9,497 nt of DNA from Candidatus Pelagibacter sp. TMED275 (GTDB lineage: Bacteria; Pseudomonadota; Alphaproteobacteria; Pelagibacterales; Pelagibacteraceae), in assembly GCA_002169255.1 (NCBI GenBank), contig NHLU01000027.1, positions 1-9,497 of the forward strand, given 5' to 3'. Each line of letters begins with the position of its first letter. Within the stretch, counting starts at the first letter, position 1. Under the pieces are notes generated by a model, which was given only the letters and a program-made list of their open reading frames with translations, was not told where the DNA came from and ran no database searches. Positions 5,067 through 9,497 of this stretch are shown here, piece by piece. A program made the position numbers and the translations under genes.

Positions 5067-6458
5067 ATGGCAAAAAATAAAAACAACAAAGCATTTTGGG
5101 GAACAAGAATAAAAAAAACTTCATCCCTATTTCAAAAAATAGGAAATTCTATTGATGTGGATAAAAGACTTTTTAATGAAGATATCAAGGGCTCTGAGGC
5201 TCATGTCAAAATGCTTTCCAAACAAAAAATAATATCTAAAAGGATTGAAAAAAAGATTTTAAGAGGATTAAAAAAAATCCAAAATGAAATCTCTAAAAAA
5301 AAATTCAAATTTGATAGAAAATACGAAGATATTCATATGAATATAGAAAACAGACTTGGTCAACTTATAGGTGATGATGCTGGATATATTCACACTGGAA
5401 GATCTAGAAACGATCAAGTCATTACTGATTTTAAATTATGGATTAAGTCCTCAAGTCAAGATTTAGATTTAAAACTATCTAAGTTAATTAAAACTATATT
5501 AAATTTAGCGAATAAAAATATTTATACAATCATGCCTGGTTTCACTCATCTAAAAAATGCTCAACCAGTTTCACTTGCTCATTATCTTTTAGCTTATATA
5601 GAAATGTTTCAAAGAGATAAAAAAAGATTTGAAAAAAATCTTGAGAGTCTTAATGAAAATCCATTAGGGGTTGCTGCTTTAACAGGAACATCTTTTAATA
5701 TAGATAGAAATTATACATCAAAAAAATTAGGTTTTAAAAAACCAACAAGAAATTCCATAGATACAGTATCTGATCGTGATTTTGTGCTAGATTTTTTATA
5801 TACATCTTCTGTCTGCTCTCTTCATATATCAAGAATCTCTGAGGAATTAATAATTTGGAATTCTGAAGGTTTTAATATGATTGAAATGTCTGATAAAATA
5901 GTCACTGGATCTTCAATAATGCCTCAAAAGAAAAATCCAGATCCACTAGAATTTTTAAGAGGCAAGACAGGCAACTCGTATGGAAACTTATTCTCTATGT
6001 TGACTATACTTAAAGGACTGCCTCTTTCTTATTTTAAGGATTTACAGGACGATAAAGAAATAGTGTTTAGATCTTACGATAGTTTAAGTATTTGTATTCA
6101 ATTACTTGATGAAGTTTTAAAAAATATAAAACCTAAAAAAGATAAAATGATTTCTTTAGCAAAAAAAGGTTTTATTACATCAACTGATCTTGCAGATTAT
6201 TTAGTAAAAAATTATAAATTAAATTTTAGAATTGCCTATAAAATTACTGCAAAAATAGTCAATTATGCCGAAAAAAATAATAAAAAACTAGATCAATTAA
6301 GTTTAGGTGAATTAAAAAAGTTTTACCCAAAAGTAAACAATAAAATTTTTAAAATTTTAACTCTCGAAAATTCAATTAATTCCAAGAAATCTTTTGGAGG
6401 AACATCGTTTAACAATGTAAAAAGAATGATAAAAAAATATTATAGGATCTATAGATGA
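5067..6458 (+). CDS. argH: Argininosuccinate lyase
   Basis: ArgH splits argininosuccinate into arginine and fumarate, the last step of arginine synthesis, as a cytoplasmic homotetramer. The 463-residue protein has full family length. Signatures are HTGRSRNDQV (109-118), GFTHLKNAQPVS (158-169) with the catalytic Thr160-His161, NPLGVAALTGTSF (198-210), and GSSIMPQKKNPDP (281-293), the fumarase/lyase superfamily loop carrying the catalytic serine. The N-terminal FWGTRI (10-15) is also typical. The ATG at 5067 has no visible Shine-Dalgarno, but the protein begins where family members begin. It heads a four-gene operon, and its TGA overlaps the ATG of the lipoprotein gene. Confidence 0.96.
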   Translation: MAKNKNNKAFWGTRIKKTSSLFQKIGNSIDVDKRLFNEDIKGSEAHVKMLSKQKIISKRIEKKILRGLKKIQNEISKKKFKFDRKYEDIHMNIENRLGQLIGDDAGYIHTGRSRNDQVITDFKLWIKSSSQDLDLKLSKLIKTILNLANKNIYTIMPGFTHLKNAQPVSLAHYLLAYIEMFQRDKKRFEKNLESLNENPLGVAALTGTSFNIDRNYTSKKLGFKKPTRNSIDTVSDRDFVLDFLYTSSVCSLHISRISEELIIWNSEGFNMIEMSDKIVTGSSIMPQKKNPDPLEFLRGKTGNSYGNLFSMLTILKGLPLSYFKDLQDDKEIVFRSYDSLSICIQLLDEVLKNIKPKKDKMISLAKKGFITSTDLADYLVKNYKLNFRIAYKITAKIVNYAEKNNKKLDQLSLGELKKFYPKVNNKIFKILTLENSINSKKSFGGTSFNNVKRMIKKYYRIYR

Positions 6459-6568
6459 TAAAAAAAATACTGATTTTGTTGTCAATTTTGTTTATTTTTG
6501 TATCTTGTGGAAAAAAAGGTGATCCGCAATATACACCTAAAAATGAAGACAAAACATTAAGTAATTAA
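6455..6568 (+). CDS. lptM: LptM-type (YifL/LppL-like) small lipoprotein
   Basis: A 37-residue protein between argH and lysA. The N-terminus MIKKILILLSILFIFVSC is a lipoprotein signal with the modified cysteine at Cys18; Phe at -3 is a little unusual. The mature peptide is only 20 residues and begins CGKKGDPQYTPKNE, which matches the CGLKGPLYFP-type start of E. coli LptM. LptM is an outer-membrane lipoprotein that helps assemble the LPS translocon LptD/LptE; the same role here is inferred. The ATG overlaps the argH stop (ATGA). An AGGA at 6444-6447 gives it a plausible Shine-Dalgarno. The argH, lipoprotein, lysA order recurs in proteobacteria as far as I recall. It is easily missed because of its size. 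Confidence 0.85.
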   Translation: MIKKILILLSILFIFVSCGKKGDPQYTPKNEDKTLSN

Positions 6569-6579
6569 AAAAATTTAAA

Positions 6580-7794
6580 ATGAAATACATAAATAAAAAA
6601 CTAACTATTGACGGAATTTCATTAAATGTACTTGCAAAAAAATATGGAACTCCATTGTATTGCTATTCTTACAATGAATTAAAAAGAAATATTATTAATT
6701 TTAAAAATAATTTTAAAGGAATAAATCCATTAATTTGTTTTTCAGTAAAATCTAATTCAAACAAAAAGATATTAAACGAGATTAGAAAATTTAATATCGG
6801 TGCTGATGTAGTGTCAAAAGGAGAATTAATAAAAGCTTTAAAGTCGGGAATTAAATCAGATAAAATTGTTTTTTCAGGTGTTGGAAAAACTTTTGCAGAA
6901 CTTAAGTATGCAATAGAAAAAAAAATATTATTAATTAATGTTGAGTCTGAAAGTGAACTTATTTTAATTGATAAGATTGCAAAATTAAAAAAAAAGGTTG
7001 TTAATGTTGGAATTAGATTAAATCCAGATACAGATGCCAAAACAATAAAAAAAATATCAACTGGTAATATTGAGAATAAATTTGGTGTAAATGAGAGAGA
7101 GTTTTTAAGATTAATTAAATTTTCTAAGTTATCAAAAAATTTGAATGTTAAATGTTTAAGTGTGCATATCGGAAGCCAGATACTAGACTATAGACCATAC
7201 AAAAAAATGTTAAGTGTTGTAAGTCAAGTAATCAAAAAAAGTAATTATAAATTTGATTTTATAGATTTAGGTGGTGGAATGGGAATACAATATGAAAAAA
7301 AAAGTAAAAAACTAAATTATAAAATTTATAATAATTTAATTAAGAAATTTTTAAAAACACACAGTTCAAAAATAATCTTTGAGCCAGGAAGATCGATAAT
7401 TGGAAGTACAGGAGTTTTAATTAGTAAAATTACATATATAAAAAAAACAAAAAATAAGATTTTTGTAATCCTAGACAGTGCAATGAATGATTTTTTAAGA
7501 CCAGCTTTATATGGGGCTAAACATGAAATTTTAGCGACTATAAAAAATAAAAAAAAAATAATCAAAACCACAGAGTTCGTTGGACCTATATGCGAAACAA
7601 CAGATACATTTTTAAAATTGGATAATTTTCAAACAGTCAAAGAAGGTGACAATATTGTAATACTTAATACAGGGGCATATGGTATGTCATTGAGTTCAAA
7701 TTATAATGTAAGACCTATGCCAACGGAAATACTTATTAAAAACAAAAAAATTTCTGTAATCCTAAAGAGGCAAAAACTAAGTGAAATTATTTAA
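6580..7794 (+). CDS. lysA: Diaminopimelate decarboxylase
   Basis: LysA is a pyridoxal-phosphate enzyme that decarboxylates meso-diaminopimelate to lysine, the last step of lysine synthesis. The 404-residue protein is of normal length for a fold-type III decarboxylase. The PLP lysine is Lys57 in CFSVKSNSN (53-61). Further markers are HIGSQI (196-201), the phosphate-binding GGGMGIQY (231-238), EPGRSIIGSTG (268-278), GPICETTDTF (335-344) with the active-site Cys338, and GAYGMSLSSNYN (365-376). These match LysA rather than ornithine decarboxylase. It starts 11 bases after the lipoprotein stop with no Shine-Dalgarno visible, and plsC follows 11 bases after its own stop. Antisense frames inside it (6669-7040, 7326-7571) are not genes. 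Confidence 0.96.
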   Translation: MKYINKKLTIDGISLNVLAKKYGTPLYCYSYNELKRNIINFKNNFKGINPLICFSVKSNSNKKILNEIRKFNIGADVVSKGELIKALKSGIKSDKIVFSGVGKTFAELKYAIEKKILLINVESESELILIDKIAKLKKKVVNVGIRLNPDTDAKTIKKISTGNIENKFGVNEREFLRLIKFSKLSKNLNVKCLSVHIGSQILDYRPYKKMLSVVSQVIKKSNYKFDFIDLGGGMGIQYEKKSKKLNYKIYNNLIKKFLKTHSSKIIFEPGRSIIGSTGVLISKITYIKKTKNKIFVILDSAMNDFLRPALYGAKHEILATIKNKKKIIKTTEFVGPICETTDTFLKLDNFQTVKEGDNIVILNTGAYGMSLSSNYNVRPMPTEILIKNKKISVILKRQKLSEII

Positions 7795-7805
7795 TTTTAA
7801 TATTA

Positions 7806-8507
7806 ATGATAAGAAGCTTCTTATTTAAAATTTTTTTTTTCCTAGGAATTGTTATTATATCAATAATATACTTACCTTCGTTGTTTCTAAAAGATAAAGT
7901 CGCTATTTCTGGAGGAAAACTTATGGGTTATTGGTGTAGTTTCTGCTTAAAATTTTTTCTTTCAACAAATATCAAAATTGAAGGTGTGCAAAATATCATA
8001 GTTAAAGGAAAATTTTTTATTGCATGCTCTCATCAATCGATGTTTGAAACTTTTTTTCTTCAGACGATTTTTAATGGACCAGTTTTTATATTAAAAAAAG
8101 AACTAATTAAAATACCAATATTTGGAAATTATTTAAAAAAAATAGGAGCTATCTCGATAGATAGAAATAAAATAACCAAAGAAAACATTGGGTTTACCGA
8201 AAAAATTTCTCGAGTTATTAATGATACTTCTAGACCTGTATTAATTTTTCCCCAAGGAACTAGAACTAAGCCAAAAGAGTACGTTGAATTCAAAAAAGGT
8301 GTTAGTAGGATTTACAATGATCTGAATATAAAATGTCAACCTATTGCTATAAATTCAGGAAATGTTTGGCCAAAAAATAACAAATTAGAAACTAATAGAA
8401 CAATTACAGTATCTATACTTCCTGCAATTAATGAGGGTATCGATAAAAATACTTTTTTAAATCTTCTAGAAAAACAAATTTATGAAGAACTTGAAAAATT
8501 AAATTAG
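7806..8507 (+). CDS. plsC: 1-acyl-sn-glycerol-3-phosphate acyltransferase
   Basis: PlsC acylates lysophosphatidic acid to phosphatidic acid at the inner membrane, the second acylation of phospholipid synthesis. The 233-residue protein has one N-terminal membrane segment (about 6-29). Motif I is SHQSMFETF (75-83), with His76 and Glu81 where most enzymes have Asp (HX4D). Motif II contains GAISIDRN (114-121). Motif III is FPQGTR (148-153), with Gln in place of the usual Glu. Motif IV is QPIAINSGNVWP (178-189). The HX4E and FPQGTR variants also occur, as I recall, in other alphaproteobacterial PlsC-like enzymes, so it is probably active. It is the last gene of the argH operon, and its TAG overlaps the dnaN TAA. 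Confidence 0.9.
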   Translation: MIRSFLFKIFFFLGIVIISIIYLPSLFLKDKVAISGGKLMGYWCSFCLKFFLSTNIKIEGVQNIIVKGKFFIACSHQSMFETFFLQTIFNGPVFILKKELIKIPIFGNYLKKIGAISIDRNKITKENIGFTEKISRVINDTSRPVLIFPQGTRTKPKEYVEFKKGVSRIYNDLNIKCQPIAINSGNVWPKNNKLETNRTITVSILPAINEGIDKNTFLNLLEKQIYEELEKLN

Positions 8508-9497
8508 CCTTTCATTGGCATCACAACGTAGATACTATCAAAATCTCCTGGATCTTTAATCAATGCGGGTGACCCCATATCATTTAGAAAAATTTCAATT
8601 TTTTCACCATCAATTTGTGAAGCTACATCAATAAGATATCTTGAATTAAAACTTATATCTAATTCATGATCAAAACTAACATTTAATGTCTCTGTGCCAT
8701 CTCCACTATTTGCATTAATAACTGATAAATTTAATTTATCTTTTAACAAACTAAATTTTACACCATCTTTTTTATCTAAAGATACAGAAGCTACACGATC
8801 AACTGAATTTAAAAATAATTTTAAGTCTATTTCAAGTTTTTTTTGGTTATTTTTTGGTACAACTTGAATGTAGTTAGGAAATTTGCCATCTATTAATTTT
8901 GAAATTAATATACTATCATCTAATTCAAATTTTATTTTTGATTTTAGATTTGACACAATTACATCTGAGTCATAATCCTCTAATAATGAGCATAGTTGAA
9001 AAATGGTTTTTTTTGGTAAAATTATTGGATCAAAATTAATTTGGTTTTCAAGTTGTACTTTGGAAATAGACATTCTATGACTGTCAGTAGCAGCAGCTGT
9101 TAAATAAAATTTATTATCTACTTGAGTTTGATGAATAAATATTCCACTTAAATAATGCCTTGTCTCATCATTTGAAACTGAAAACTTGCATTTATTTAAA
9201 AGTTTAAGAAGGGTTTTCGATTTAATTGTAAATTTATTTTCATTAAAATCCGCTTCAGCAATAGGAAATTCACTTGGATCAATTACATTTAAATTAAACT
9301 TAGATTTTTCACATTCTAATTGTAGTTTACTGTTATTCATTGAAAAATTTATTTTTTTTCCAGAAGATAATTTTCTAATAATGTCGTACATAATAGAAGA
9401 GGTTGTGGTTGTTTTTCCCTCCTCTTCAATTTGCACATTTTCAATCTTATGAATAAATATTAAATCTAGATCTGTTGCCGTAATCGTTAGACTTGAA
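8504..9497 (-). CDS. dnaN: DNA polymerase III beta clamp, 5' end outside window
   Basis: DnaN forms the ring-shaped dimer that holds DNA polymerase III on DNA. The frame is open from the window edge to TAA at 8506-8504, giving 330 visible residues of an expected 370 or so; roughly the first 40 are missing. The edge sequence reads SSLTITATDLDL, the conserved first-domain stretch. Later stretches are MYDIIRKLSSG, RHYLSGIFIH, AAATDSHRMS, IDGKFPNYIQVVP, FNSRYLIDV and the C-terminal IYVVMPMKG, all typical of the clamp. A GTG at 9436 could be mistaken for the start, but the homology continues upstream in frame. No frameshift is seen. It is convergent with plsC, sharing 4 bases. An opposite-strand frame at 9186-9452 is not a gene. 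Confidence 0.96.
   Translation of the reverse strand, partial: SSLTITATDLDLIFIHKIENVQIEEEGKTTTTSSIMYDIIRKLSSGKKINFSMNNSKLQLECEKSKFNLNVIDPSEFPIAEADFNENKFTIKSKTLLKLLNKCKFSVSNDETRHYLSGIFIHQTQVDNKFYLTAAATDSHRMSISKVQLENQINFDPIILPKKTIFQLCSLLEDYDSDVIVSNLKSKIKFELDDSILISKLIDGKFPNYIQVVPKNNQKKLEIDLKLFLNSVDRVASVSLDKKDGVKFSLLKDKLNLSVINANSGDGTETLNVSFDHELDISFNSRYLIDVASQIDGEKIEIFLNDMGSPALIKDPGDFDSIYVVMPMKG

Noticed and set aside
6669..7040. Open frame of 123 codons on the minus strand inside lysA
   Set aside because: Antisense to conserved LysA sequence; the Phe/Ile/Leu-rich translation is what A-rich Lys/Asn codons give when reversed.
7326..7571. Open frame of 81 codons, hydrophobic, on the minus strand inside lysA
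   Set aside because: Mirror of Lys-rich codons in lysA; apparent membrane character is an artefact of composition.
9434..9436. GTG as the dnaN start
   Set aside because: The clamp's conserved SSLTITATDLDL stretch continues upstream in the same frame to the window edge, so the gene is merely cut by the window.
9186..9452. Open frame of 88 codons on the plus strand inside dnaN
   Set aside because: Antisense to the conserved clamp sequence with no upstream signals.

Overview
This window reads as a piece of an AT-rich, streamlined alphaproteobacterial chromosome. The best match is a SAR11/Pelagibacterales-type marine bacterium. The evidence is strong A+T bias with Lys/Asn/Ile-rich proteins, gene gaps of 0-60 bases, overlapping stop codons at convergent ends, a Coq7-type di-iron ubiquinone hydroxylase, an alphaproteobacterial-type HNH protein, and the order argH - small lipoprotein - lysA. 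I assign the lineage from protein flavour and layout, not from a database match. Nothing indicates plasmid, phage or transposon DNA.

Layout. 1-272: a 25-residue, 76% basic Lys/Ala/Arg micro-protein on the minus strand. It has its own TTGACA-type promoter, a perfect 19-bp palindrome at the predicted 5' end of its mRNA, and a good Shine-Dalgarno sequence. 273-2063 (minus): a long-chain acyl-CoA synthetase-like AMP ligase that begins only 6 bases after a CCA-encoding tRNA-Leu(CAA). 2124-3725 (plus): a tight cluster of a YqaA-like DedA membrane protein, dsbB and coq7. 3726-5012 (minus): an HNH-domain protein and an alpha/beta hydrolase of the phospholipase/carboxylesterase family. 5067-8507 (plus): a compact operon of argH, a 37-residue LptM-type lipoprotein, lysA and plsC. 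8504-9497 (minus): dnaN, whose 5' end lies outside the window.

How the genes fit together. DsbB passes electrons from disulfide formation to ubiquinone, and Coq7 makes ubiquinone, so the dsbB/coq7 overlap joins an enzyme to the synthesis of its own electron acceptor. The argH operon combines the last step of arginine synthesis, the last step of lysine synthesis, a lipoprotein linked to outer-membrane LPS export, and an early phospholipid acyltransferase. The acyl-CoA ligase and plsC both handle activated acyl groups but lie in separate transcription units.

Most of the window is ordinary core genome. The least explained element is the tiny polybasic micro-protein at the left edge, which carries the clearest expression signals in the window. 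Next come the mutually overlapping divergent promoters of argH and the hydrolase, and the tRNA-mRNA junction in front of the ligase. No stretch longer than 300 bases lacks a gene; the longest intergenic gap is 85-272.
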